A DNA stretch of 23,320 nucleotides from Acidimicrobium sp. UBA3029 (lineage in GTDB: Bacteria; Actinomycetota; Acidimicrobiia; Acidimicrobiales; Ilumatobacteraceae), in assembly GCA_002367695.1 (NCBI GenBank), contig DFDK01000059.1:1-23320 (forward strand), read 5' to 3'. Every line of letters begins with the position of its first letter. The first letter of the stretch is position 1. The notes beneath the pieces were generated by a model that saw only the letters and a list, made by a program, of their open reading frames with translations, did no database searches and was not told where the DNA came from. The position numbers and the translations under genes were made by a program. Shown one piece after another: positions 16,618 to 23,320 of the stretch.

Positions 16618-16677
16618 GAACAAAGTTTTAGCAAAAACAACTATCCAACAAATCAACTACATATAGGAGAAAATACA
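16618..16677 (+). promoter_or_regulatory. A-rich atpE leader with strong ribosome binding site
   Basis: The 60-nt gap between atpB and atpE has 32 A, 11 C, 11 T and only 6 G, and looks unstructured. AGGAG at 16665-16669 sits 8 nt before the ATG. An open, A-rich leader with a strong Shine-Dalgarno fits high translation of subunit c, which is needed in roughly 8-15 copies per enzyme. In E. coli a sequence upstream of atpE also boosts its translation. Confidence 0.55.
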
Positions 16678-16962
16678 ATGGAAGCACTAGCACGGATTGC
16701 AAAGGTAGCTGCTGCTGCCGGCGCATCAGCAGCTGACGCCAAGAACAATGCGGCAGCCGGTTCTGCAGGTTTCGCTTACGGCCTCGCCGCAATCGGACCA
16801 GGAATTGGCATTGGTCTCATTTTCGGATCAGCCATCGAGTCAATGGCACGTCAGCCAGAGTCGGCTGGCATGGTTCGCACCACCATGTTCTTGGGAATTG
16901 CATTTACCGAGGCGCTCGCGCTCATCGGCTTCGTCGTCTTCATTCTTCTGAAGTACGCCTGA
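16678..16962 (+). CDS. atpE: ATP synthase Fo subunit c
   Basis: The 94-residue proteolipid forms the rotating c-ring. The first helix runs from about 30 to 54 (FAYGLAAIGPGIGIGLIFGSA), the polar loop is RQP at 58-60, and the second helix carries the ion-binding Glu78 in GIAFTEALALIGF. The Gln and Ser/Thr ligands typical of Na+ c-rings are not seen, so proton coupling is expected. The protein is longer than the usual 70-85 residues because of an Ala-rich N-terminal stretch of about 28 residues. The ATG at 16678 follows a strong AGGAG, so this extension appears genuine. The b-type gene follows after 3 bp. Confidence 0.96.
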   Translation: MEALARIAKVAAAAGASAADAKNNAAAGSAGFAYGLAAIGPGIGIGLIFGSAIESMARQPESAGMVRTTMFLGIAFTEALALIGFVVFILLKYA

Positions 16963-16965
16963 GCA

Positions 16966-17565
16966 ATGATCGTCCACGTAACAACGTGGCATGGTGAGCT
17001 TGTACAGGTTCGCGTAGCCACAGAAGAGCAAACTGACTCTGCTGCGTCTACATCCGAAGCAGCAACATCTGCCCCTAACCCGATTGCCCCTGAACCCAAG
17101 GAATTACTTTGGGGAGCAGGATCATTCCTGGTCTTTTTGGTGTTGATGCGTTTGTACATGTTTCCAAAGATCAAGAAGGGCATGGATGCTCGCTACAACG
17201 GAATCCGTGAGGACCTTGAGCAAGCTGACGCAACTCGTCTTGCTGCCAAAAGCGATGTGGTTGCATATGAGGCTGCGCTTGTTGGAGTGCGCGCCGAAGC
17301 TGCTGCCCGTGTTGACAAGGCCCGTCAAACACTCGACCAAGAACGCACTGCGTTAATGGCTGATGCAACGGCGCGAAACGGAGCAAAGCGCCAGGCCGCC
17401 GAAGCCGAGATCAGTGCTGCACGAGTTGCAGTGCGAGATCAAGTTGCCGCAGCAGTTGCCTCGGTTACGGAGCGCACGGCGCAACTTGCAGTTGGCAAAA
17501 AGCCAGACGCAAGTGTTGTCGCCCAAGCAGTGCAACAAGCAATGCAAACCGGAGGACGTTCATGA
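16966..17565 (+). CDS. atpF: ATP synthase Fo subunit b-type, first copy
   Basis: The 199-residue protein has one membrane helix at about 47-66 (LLWGAGSFLVFLVLMRLYMF) followed by a long charged, alanine-rich helix, the layout of the peripheral-stalk b subunit. The segment MFPKIKKGMDARYNGIREDL after the membrane helix is typical. About 45 polar residues precede the membrane helix (rich in Ser, Thr, Ala, Pro), which is unusual for b; no better in-frame start was seen. The ATG at 16966 lies 3 bp after atpE. The end overlaps the next b-type gene by ATGA. Either this or the next copy could be called b or b'. Confidence 0.85.
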   Translation: MIVHVTTWHGELVQVRVATEEQTDSAASTSEAATSAPNPIAPEPKELLWGAGSFLVFLVLMRLYMFPKIKKGMDARYNGIREDLEQADATRLAAKSDVVAYEAALVGVRAEAAARVDKARQTLDQERTALMADATARNGAKRQAAEAEISAARVAVRDQVAAAVASVTERTAQLAVGKKPDASVVAQAVQQAMQTGGRS

Positions 17566-18107
17566 TTGCGCAATTAATTGGGTTGTTAGCGAGTGAAGAC
17601 CCAAACGTCACTCATCACTGGTTATTCCCAGAGACAGCCGAAATTATTTATGGTGGTTTGTCGTCAGTCATCGTGATCGGTGGACTTATTAAGTTCGCTG
17701 GACCAATGGCCAAAAAAGCGATGAATGGTCGGACTGCAAAAATTCAGAAGCAATTGGACGACGCAGCAAACGCACTCACCACATCTTCGACAGAGGCAGT
17801 TGATATTCGTGCAGCACTTGGCGATATTGCAAGTGAGCGCGCTCGCATGTTGGCAGAAGCAGACACACAAGCCACAGCAGTCTTGACTGAAGGTCGTGTG
17901 CGCATCACTGCAGAGGTTGCTGAACTTGAAGCCAAAGCCGAAGCTGATCTCAACTCGGCACGCGGTCGTTCGAGTGATGAATTGCGCGCAGAAATCGCAC
18001 TGCTTGCGTCAATCGCAACTCCAGTAGTTGTGCAAGCAACTCTCGATGATCAAACCAAAAACGAATTGATCGAGTCATTCATCTCAAGTGTGGGAGCAGG
18101 CCGATGA
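17562..18107 (+). CDS. atpF: ATP synthase Fo subunit b-type, second copy (b/b')
   Basis: The 181-residue protein has a short N-terminal segment, one membrane helix at about 26-47 (EIIYGGLSSVIVIGGLIKFAG) and a long coiled-coil-like helix beginning KKAMNGRTAKIQKQLDDAA. It is a second peripheral-stalk subunit, clearly different in sequence from the first. GGAGG at 17551-17555 lies 6 nt before the ATG, which overlaps the upstream stop (ATGA). Its own stop overlaps the atpH start in the same way. In mycobacteria the matching b-like segment is fused to delta in a single protein, so this copy is the probable counterpart of that fused domain. Confidence 0.87.
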   Translation: MIAQLIGLLASEDPNVTHHWLFPETAEIIYGGLSSVIVIGGLIKFAGPMAKKAMNGRTAKIQKQLDDAANALTTSSTEAVDIRAALGDIASERARMLAEADTQATAVLTEGRVRITAEVAELEAKAEADLNSARGRSSDELRAEIALLASIATPVVVQATLDDQTKNELIESFISSVGAGR

Positions 18108-18631
18108 GCACAGTAAAAATTGAGGCATACGCAACCGCATTGTTTGAGATTGCTCAAGCCGACGGCACACTTGCACTTGTTGAAGACGAATTGTTCCGTG
18201 TTGCACGCGCATTCGAGTCCAATGAGCAATTACGCAACACATTGAGTGACTCAACAATTCCGGCAGATCGCCGTCAGCAAGTAGCCGAGCAATTGCTTGG
18301 AGCCAAGGCATCCAACACCACAACACAACTTGTGTCGTTGGTTGTTGGTAGTGGCCAGGCGCGTGACTTGCCAGCCATTGTTGATTCGCTTGTTAAGCGT
18401 GCGTCGAGCGAGAAGCAACAAGAAGTTGCCGAAGTTCGCAGTGCAGTTGCATTGAGCGATGATCAAAAAACACGTCTCACTGCAGCCCTCACCAAAGTGA
18501 CGGGCAAACCAGTAAATCTCAAAGTTGTCATCGACCCAAGCGTGTTGGGTGGCTTGGTTGCAGTAGTTGGTGACGAAGTCATCGACGACACCGTGCGCAC
18601 CCGTCTCGACCAGTTGAAGACCCGAATCTGA
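18104..18631 (+). CDS. atpH: ATP synthase F1 subunit delta
   Basis: The 175-residue protein is the stalk subunit that binds the top of F1 and the ends of the b subunits. The N-terminal helical domain begins AYATALFEIAQADG, and the C-terminal block with PSVLGGLVAVVGDEVIDDTVRTRLDQL is the family signature. The length is standard for an unfused delta. The ATG at 18104 overlaps the preceding stop by ATGA, so translation is probably coupled. atpA follows after 23 bp. Confidence 0.94.
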   Translation: MSTVKIEAYATALFEIAQADGTLALVEDELFRVARAFESNEQLRNTLSDSTIPADRRQQVAEQLLGAKASNTTTQLVSLVVGSGQARDLPAIVDSLVKRASSEKQQEVAEVRSAVALSDDQKTRLTAALTKVTGKPVNLKVVIDPSVLGGLVAVVGDEVIDDTVRTRLDQLKTRI

Positions 18632-18654
18632 TTTCGTTCTGAAAGGACAAAAAC

Positions 18655-20253
18655 ATGGCTGAATTAACACTCTCCGCAAGTGACATTGCGGCAGCGATTA
18701 CCAAAGGACTCGATGGCTACACGCCATCCACTATCGCTCGCACCGTTGGTCGCGTGACCGAAGTGGGTGACGGCATTGCTCGCGTCAGCGGCTTGCCAGA
18801 TTGCGCAGTCAATGAGTTGCTCGAGTTTGAAGGCGGCGTTGTGGGCTTGGCCCTCAACTTGGACGAAGACTCCATCGGCGCCGTTGTGCTCGGTGAAGCA
18901 TTCTCGATTGAAGAAGGTCAACCAGTAAAAGCAACTGGTCGAATTTTGTCGGTGCCAGTTGGTGACGCAATGTTGGGACGCGTTGTCAACGCGCTCGGCA
19001 CGCCAATCGACGGCAAGGGAGACATTGTTGGTTCAATTTCTCGCCGTGTAGAAGTGCAAGCGCCAGGCATCATGGGCCGCAAGCCAGTGCACGAGCCATT
19101 GCAAACAGGCATCAAGGCCATCGACGCCATGACCCCAATCGGTCGTGGACAGCGCGAGTTGATCATTGGTGACCGCAAGACCGGCAAGACCACAATCGCA
19201 ATTGACACCATCATCAACCAACGCGGTTTGGGTGTGAAGTGCATCTATGTGGCCATCGGCCAAAAGGGTTCGACCATCGCACAAACTGTTGAAGTGTTGC
19301 GTCAATACGGCGCACTCGAATACACCGTTATTGTGGCTGCCCCTGCATCCGATCCAGCACCATTTAAGTACCTCGCGCCATACGCGGGTTGTGCAATTGG
19401 TCAGCATTGGATGGAAAACGGCGAGCATGCACTTGTTGTGTACGACGACTTGTCAAAGCAAGCCGAGGCTTATCGCCAGATGTCATTGCTCTTGCGACGC
19501 CCACCAGGTCGTGAGGCTTACCCAGGCGACGTGTTTTACCTACACAGCCGCTTGCTTGAGCGCGCAGCAAAATTGAGCGACGCAAACGGCGCAGGTTCAC
19601 TCACTGCATTGCCAGTGATCGAAACTAAAGCAGGCGATGTGTCGGCATACATTCCAACCAACGTGATCTCGATCACCGACGGTCAGGTGTACTTGCAAGA
19701 CAACTTGTTCAAGTCGGGTGTTCGTCCGGCCGTTGACGTAGGTATCTCGGTATCTCGCGTGGGTGGTGCTGCACAGATCAAAGCAATGAAGAGCGTTTCA
19801 GGAACACTCAAGCTCGACTTGGCGCAGTTCCGTGAACTCGAAGCATTTGCAACATTCGGTTCTGAACTCGACCCAATTTCAAAAGCACAGCTCGAGCGCG
19901 GTTACCGCTTGGTTGAGTTGCTCAAGCAACCGCTCAACAGCCCAATGTCGATCGACGAGCAAGTTGTTTCGATTTTCGCTGGCACAAAGGGCTACCTCGA
20001 CACCATTCCAGTGTCCGATGTGCGTCGCTTTGAAAATGAGTTGCTCGAGCACATGCGCAGTCGTCATGCTTCAGTACTTGCAGGCATTCGTCAAGATCCA
20101 AAGGCCGATGTGCCAAAAGATCTTGCATCGATTGTCACCGCATTCAAAGATGCATTCCGTATTACATCCACCACGGCATCAGCCGACCCAACTCGCACCG
20201 ATGCCGGTGAAGTCGGCGACGCAGCCTCAGCCAAGACTCTCGCAACGGAGTAA
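18655..20253 (+). CDS. atpA: ATP synthase F1 subunit alpha
   Basis: The 532-residue protein forms the non-catalytic nucleotide-binding half of the F1 hexamer. The P-loop is GDRKTGKT at 172-179. AIGQKGSTIAQ follows, and VGISVSRVGGAAQIKAMK contains the arginine that reaches the beta active site. The last 25-30 residues (after DAFRITSTT) are Ala/Asp/Thr-rich and extend beyond the E. coli end at 513. Mycobacterial alpha also has a C-terminal extension, which there suppresses ATP hydrolysis; whether this one acts the same way is unknown. AAAGGA at 18642-18647 lies 7 nt before the ATG. Confidence 0.97.
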   Translation: MAELTLSASDIAAAITKGLDGYTPSTIARTVGRVTEVGDGIARVSGLPDCAVNELLEFEGGVVGLALNLDEDSIGAVVLGEAFSIEEGQPVKATGRILSVPVGDAMLGRVVNALGTPIDGKGDIVGSISRRVEVQAPGIMGRKPVHEPLQTGIKAIDAMTPIGRGQRELIIGDRKTGKTTIAIDTIINQRGLGVKCIYVAIGQKGSTIAQTVEVLRQYGALEYTVIVAAPASDPAPFKYLAPYAGCAIGQHWMENGEHALVVYDDLSKQAEAYRQMSLLLRRPPGREAYPGDVFYLHSRLLERAAKLSDANGAGSLTALPVIETKAGDVSAYIPTNVISITDGQVYLQDNLFKSGVRPAVDVGISVSRVGGAAQIKAMKSVSGTLKLDLAQFRELEAFATFGSELDPISKAQLERGYRLVELLKQPLNSPMSIDEQVVSIFAGTKGYLDTIPVSDVRRFENELLEHMRSRHASVLAGIRQDPKADVPKDLASIVTAFKDAFRITSTTASADPTRTDAGEVGDAASAKTLATE

Positions 20254-20256
20254 TAC

Positions 20257-21150
20257 ATGGCTGGCGGTCAAGAGCGCATTCTGCGCGGACGAATTCGGTC
20301 CGTTCAGGCGACAAAAAAGATTACGCGTGCAATGGAATTGATCGCTGCTTCACGCATCGTCAAAGCCCAGCAACGTGTGATCGCCGCCGTGCCATATAGC
20401 GAACGCATTACCGAAGTTGTCAAAGATTTGGCAGCAGGTGGCGCAGGGCTCAATAGCGAATTTCTGAAGCCACGCGAAAACATTCGTACCACTTGCTACG
20501 TGGCAATCACTGCCGACCGTGGTTTGTGCGGTGGTTATAACTCTGGAGTGATGCGTGCAACCGAGGGCGAAATCAAAGCCGATGTGTTGGCTGGCAAAGA
20601 CTATTTAGTAGTGCCGGTTGGTCGCAAAGCAGAGGGTTACTTCCGCTTTCGTGGCTACAAGATGGGCACTGGTTTTGCAGGCTTTTCAGACGGTCCAAGC
20701 TATGCCGATGCCAAGCGCATTGGCGAGTACGTCGTCGACATGTACGTCAAAGGCGAGATCGATCGCGTCGAATTGGTCTACACACGTTTCGTTTCGGCCG
20801 GTACACAAGAACTCGTGCGTCGTCCACTCGTGCCACTCGAGCAATCTGTCGTTGCGGGTGGTGACGGCAAGCCTGCAGGGTCCACAAGCAGCTACGAGTT
20901 TGAGCCAGATCCAGAAGTGATCCTGAAAACGTTGCTTCCACGTTATGTAGAAGCCCGCGTGTATGCGGCACTGCTGAATGCTGCAGCAAGCGAGCACGCA
21001 TTTCGCCAGCGCGCCATGAAGGCGGCGACCGACAACGCTGAAGATCTCGTCAAAAACCTCTCGCGCATCATGAACCGCGCGCGTCAAGATTCAATCACAA
21101 CCGAAATTATGGAAATCGTTAGCGGCGCCGAAGCACTCGGCTCTAAGTAA
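20257..21150 (+). CDS. atpG: ATP synthase F1 subunit gamma
   Basis: The 297-residue protein is the central rotor shaft. The N-terminal helix carries LRGRIRSVQATKKITRAMELIA, the middle has TADRGLCGGYN, and the C-terminal helix has RAMKAATDNAEDLVKNL and ends near TEIMEIVSGAEAL, all family hallmarks. The length is normal. The ATG at 20257 lies 3 bp after the atpA stop, with GGAG overlapping the end of atpA as ribosome binding site. atpD follows after 34 bp. Confidence 0.96.
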   Translation: MAGGQERILRGRIRSVQATKKITRAMELIAASRIVKAQQRVIAAVPYSERITEVVKDLAAGGAGLNSEFLKPRENIRTTCYVAITADRGLCGGYNSGVMRATEGEIKADVLAGKDYLVVPVGRKAEGYFRFRGYKMGTGFAGFSDGPSYADAKRIGEYVVDMYVKGEIDRVELVYTRFVSAGTQELVRRPLVPLEQSVVAGGDGKPAGSTSSYEFEPDPEVILKTLLPRYVEARVYAALLNAAASEHAFRQRAMKAATDNAEDLVKNLSRIMNRARQDSITTEIMEIVSGAEALGSK

Positions 21151-21184
21151 GTCTGCATACAAAGATCAAAAACAGGAGCACAAC

Positions 21185-22627
21185 ATGAGCACAGCAACAC
21201 AGAATCCAACAGGTCTTAAGGATGGTCGAGTAGTCGCCATTGCTGGTCCGGTTATCGACGTCGAGTTTCCTCGCGGTGCACTTCCAGAGCTCAACCAAGC
21301 TCTCGAGTTCACCGTCAACGTGGAAGGCAAAGACATTTTTATCCTCGCCGAAGTTGCTCAGCAGTTGGGTCATAGCCGTGTGCGCGCAGTGTGCTTGAAG
21401 CCAACAGACGGACTCCGTCGTGGCACACCAGTGCGCAACACCGGTCATGGTCTGCAAGTGCCAGTGGGCGACAAGACACTTGGTCACGTATGGAACGTTT
21501 GGGGCGACTGCCTCGATGGCAACAACGACGACTTCAAAGATGTTGAGCGTTGGGACATTCACCGTCCGGCGCCAGACTTTGCAGCACTCGAGCCAAGCCG
21601 TCGCATGTTTGAAACTGGAATTAAGGTCATCGACCTGCTCACCCCATATTTGGCTGGTGGAAAAATTGGTTTGTTCGGTGGAGCAGGCGTAGGTAAGACC
21701 GTTCTCATCACCGAAATGATCAACCGCGTGGCATCAAACCACGGTGGTGTGTCGGTGTTTGCCGGCGTGGGCGAGCGCACCCGTGAGGGCACCGACTTGC
21801 GCATGGAAATGGAAGAGTCTGGCGTGTTTGAAAAAGCCGCCCTCGTGTTTGGCCAAATGGACGAACCACCAGGCGTGCGCTTGCGCGTTGCACTCTCGGC
21901 ACTCACCATGGCCGAGTATTTTCGTGACGTAAAAAACCAAGACGTGTTGTTGTTCGTCGACAACATTTTCCGTTTCGTGCAAGCTGGTTCTGAAGTATCA
22001 ACGCTGTTGGGCCGTATGCCTTCAGCTGTGGGTTATCAGCCAACACTTGCCGATGAAATGGGTCAGTTGCAAGAGCGCATTACGTCAACACGTGGACGAT
22101 CGATTACCTCGTTGCAAGCCGTTTACGTGCCTGCTGACGACTACACCGACCCAGCTCCGTTTACAACCTTTACTTTCTTGGATGCAACAACCGAGTTGTC
22201 ACGCCAGATTGCATCGTTGGGTATCTACCCAGCAGTGGACCCACTTGCTTCAACGTCGACAATTTTGTCGCCTGAAGTTGTTGGTGATCGTCACTACAAC
22301 GTTGCTCGTCGTGTGCAAGAAATCTTGCAGCGCTACAAAGAACTTCAAGACATCATCGCGATTCTTGGTCTTGACGAATTGTCGGAAGAAGATCGTCAGA
22401 CTGTGTCTCGTGCACGCAAAGTGCAACGTTTCTTGTCGCAGCCGTTCTTTGTTGCCGAAGTGTTCACCGGTTTGAAGGGTGAGTACGTCAAGACAGAGGA
22501 CACCGTTGAGAGCTTCGAGTCGATCATTAAGGGCGACTTGGACGATGTTCCAGAGCAGGCTTTCTTGAACGTCGGCGGTATTGATCAGGTGTTGGCTAAG
22601 GCCAAGACTTTGGCGGATAACGCTTAA
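21185..22627 (+). CDS. atpD: ATP synthase F1 subunit beta (catalytic)
   Basis: The 480-residue protein carries the catalytic sites. The P-loop is GGAGVGKT at 165-172 and the catalytic glutamate is Glu197 in GERTREG. LLFVDNIFRFVQAGSEVS is the Walker B region, and DELSEED is present near the C-terminus, the segment that contacts epsilon. The length is standard. AGGAG at 21174-21178 lies 6 nt before the ATG. atpC begins 2 bp after the stop. Confidence 0.98.
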   Translation: MSTATQNPTGLKDGRVVAIAGPVIDVEFPRGALPELNQALEFTVNVEGKDIFILAEVAQQLGHSRVRAVCLKPTDGLRRGTPVRNTGHGLQVPVGDKTLGHVWNVWGDCLDGNNDDFKDVERWDIHRPAPDFAALEPSRRMFETGIKVIDLLTPYLAGGKIGLFGGAGVGKTVLITEMINRVASNHGGVSVFAGVGERTREGTDLRMEMEESGVFEKAALVFGQMDEPPGVRLRVALSALTMAEYFRDVKNQDVLLFVDNIFRFVQAGSEVSTLLGRMPSAVGYQPTLADEMGQLQERITSTRGRSITSLQAVYVPADDYTDPAPFTTFTFLDATTELSRQIASLGIYPAVDPLASTSTILSPEVVGDRHYNVARRVQEILQRYKELQDIIAILGLDELSEEDRQTVSRARKVQRFLSQPFFVAEVFTGLKGEYVKTEDTVESFESIIKGDLDDVPEQAFLNVGGIDQVLAKAKTLADNA

Positions 22628-22629
22628 TC

Positions 22630-23058
22630 ATGGCTGAGGGAAGTGTCCTTCGCGTAGAGGTGGTTTCACCTGAGCGTGTGCTGTTTACAGGTGATGCCCG
22701 TCAGGTCATTACCCGCACGCTCGATGGTGGAGAAATCGCTTTCTTGCCAGGACACACCGCATTTTTAGGTGCACTAGTCGAGAACCACACACGTATCTAC
22801 CTCAGTGACGGCACGGTGCAAGACCTTGCTGTTCATGGTGGATTCGTTGATGTGGCTCCAGATCATGTGACGATTTTGTCTGACTCGGCAGAACTTGCTG
22901 CAGACATTGATGTCAATCGTGCGCGTCTAGCGCAACAGCGTGCCGAAGAAGCAATGCGTGGCGAGCACGACGCAACGATTGAATCTGCTTTACGTCGTGC
23001 GCATGCACGACTTGCCGCTGCTGGTGGCGTCTCCGAGACGCGTGCCGCTGCACACTAA
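22630..23058 (+). CDS. atpC: ATP synthase F1 subunit epsilon
   Basis: The 142-residue protein is the small rotor subunit that couples gamma to the c-ring and regulates hydrolysis. The N-terminal beta-sandwich (about 1-90) includes EIAFLPGHTAFLGAL and VHGGFVDVAPDHVTIL. A C-terminal helical hairpin (about 98-131) is complete, with an Ala-rich end. It starts 2 bp after atpD with no clear Shine-Dalgarno and is probably coupled. It is the last gene of the operon; its stop at 23058 is 4 bp from the end of the convergent minus-strand gene. Confidence 0.95.
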   Translation: MAEGSVLRVEVVSPERVLFTGDARQVITRTLDGGEIAFLPGHTAFLGALVENHTRIYLSDGTVQDLAVHGGFVDVAPDHVTILSDSAELAADIDVNRARLAQQRAEEAMRGEHDATIESALRRAHARLAAAGGVSETRAAAH

Positions 23059-23062
23059 ATAA

Positions 23063-23320
23063 TTAACCAGTCTTTGCAATCAGTCCGACGACTGATCCGA
23101 TGATTACAAGGTTGATCGAGAGAAACCCGAGCATTATCCCTACAAATTCTCGATGAGATTTGGCGTTCGAGTCATCAAACCGCTTATTCAAATCGTCAAA
23201 CCGTTTATTGATGTTGGCGGTGAATTCTTCAAACCGTTTATTGATGTTGGCGGTGTGATCGTCGAACCGTTTGTTGATGTTGGCGGTGAATTCTTCAAAC
23301 CGTTTGTTGATGTTGGCGGT
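23063..23320 (-). CDS. Membrane-anchored coiled-coil protein with 11-residue repeats (5' end outside window)
   Basis: Reading the minus strand from the right edge to the TAA at 23063-23065 gives an open frame of 85 residues with no start inside the window. It begins with four tandem 11-residue units of the form TANINKRF followed by EEF, DDH, EEF and DDL, then a shorter NKRFDDS unit. The pattern is amphipathic and charged, as in hendecad coiled coils. After NAKSHREF comes one hydrophobic helix of about 24 residues (VGIMLGFLSINLVIIGSVVGLIA) and the tail KTG, so the protein is probably anchored at its C-terminus with the repeats on the other side. The family is unknown to me; similar small repeat proteins are common and mostly uncharacterised. 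Its end is 4 bp from that of atpC. Confidence 0.75.
   Translation of the reverse strand, partial: TANINKRFEEFTANINKRFDDHTANINKRFEEFTANINKRFDDLNKRFDDSNAKSHREFVGIMLGFLSINLVIIGSVVGLIAKTG
23079..23096. terminator. Hairpin just after atpC (possible 3'-end signal)
   Basis: ATCAGTC (23079-23085) and GACTGAT (23090-23096) form a 7-bp stem with a 4-nt loop, 20 bp after the atpC stop. It lies inside the coding end of the convergent minus-strand gene. There is no T-tract on either side, so if it ends the atp transcript it would be a weak or Rho-assisted signal. It is a simple pattern match. Confidence 0.25.
23168..23320 (-). repeat. 33-bp tandem repeats (four units plus a partial one)
   Basis: Units lie at 23288-23320, 23255-23287, 23222-23254 and 23189-23221, with a shortened 21-bp unit at 23168-23188. 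The first and third units differ at one base, and the second and fourth at five, so the array looks like a 66-bp pair duplicated once. The array runs to the right edge and probably continues beyond it. All units keep the reading frame of the minus-strand gene. Confidence 0.95.

Noticed and set aside
23168..23320. Regular 33-bp repeats resembling a CRISPR array
   Set aside because: The units are directly adjacent with no unique spacers and they code in frame for an 11-residue protein repeat.

Overview
The window is about 23.3 kb of densely packed chromosomal DNA from an actinobacterium, most likely a member of the class Acidimicrobiia with mid-range GC. This placement is an inference. It rests on the gene order (lysA-hom-thrC-rho-x-prfA-prmC ... 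rpiB-glyA-wecA-atp), on a Rho with a long Asn/Arg-rich insertion, on an RpiB with the Glu-type active-site loop known from Mycobacterium, and on many GTG starts. I see no rRNA, tRNA, CRISPR array, insertion sequence or phage gene. The longest stretch without a gene is 184 bp (3458-3641).

Region 1 (1-3457) is an aspartate-family amino-acid cluster: the end of diaminopimelate decarboxylase (lysA), homoserine dehydrogenase (hom) and a long-form threonine synthase (thrC). Homoserine kinase (thrB), which commonly follows thrC in actinobacteria, is not here. Region 2 (3458-8392) is a transcription/translation-termination block: Rho, an unrecognised 330-residue protein, peptide release factor 1 (prfA) and its glutamine methyltransferase (prmC). 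The unrecognised gene lies where rpmE sits in mycobacteria.

Region 3 (8381-11975) is a two-gene minus-strand island: an S9B dipeptidyl-peptidase IV-like protease and a thiolase-superfamily protein lacking the usual cysteine nucleophile. It interrupts the plus-strand run at the place where a sua5/tsaC-type gene commonly follows prmC. Region 4 (12049-14909) returns to the plus strand with ribose-5-phosphate isomerase B (rpiB), serine hydroxymethyltransferase (glyA, overlapping rpiB by one base) and a polyprenyl-phosphate sugar-1-phosphate transferase (wecA/tagO-like).

Region 5 (15042-23058) is a complete F1Fo ATP synthase operon: atpZ-like, atpI, atpB (a), atpE (c), two b-type genes, atpH (delta), atpA, atpG, atpD and atpC. 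Many junctions are translationally coupled. atpE has its own A-rich, G-poor leader with a strong ribosome binding site, which fits the need for many c subunits. The second b-type gene and delta are separate, ATGA-overlapping genes, whereas in mycobacteria the equivalent parts are fused. Region 6 (23063-23320) is the 3' end of a minus-strand gene, convergent with atpC. It encodes 11-residue tandem repeats followed by a C-terminal membrane anchor.

Most of the window is conserved housekeeping sequence and I do not see a clear new multi-gene system. The items most worth a second look are the unrecognised protein between rho and prfA, the hendecad-repeat membrane protein at the right edge, the split b'/delta arrangement, and the catalytically atypical thiolase paired with a peptidase.
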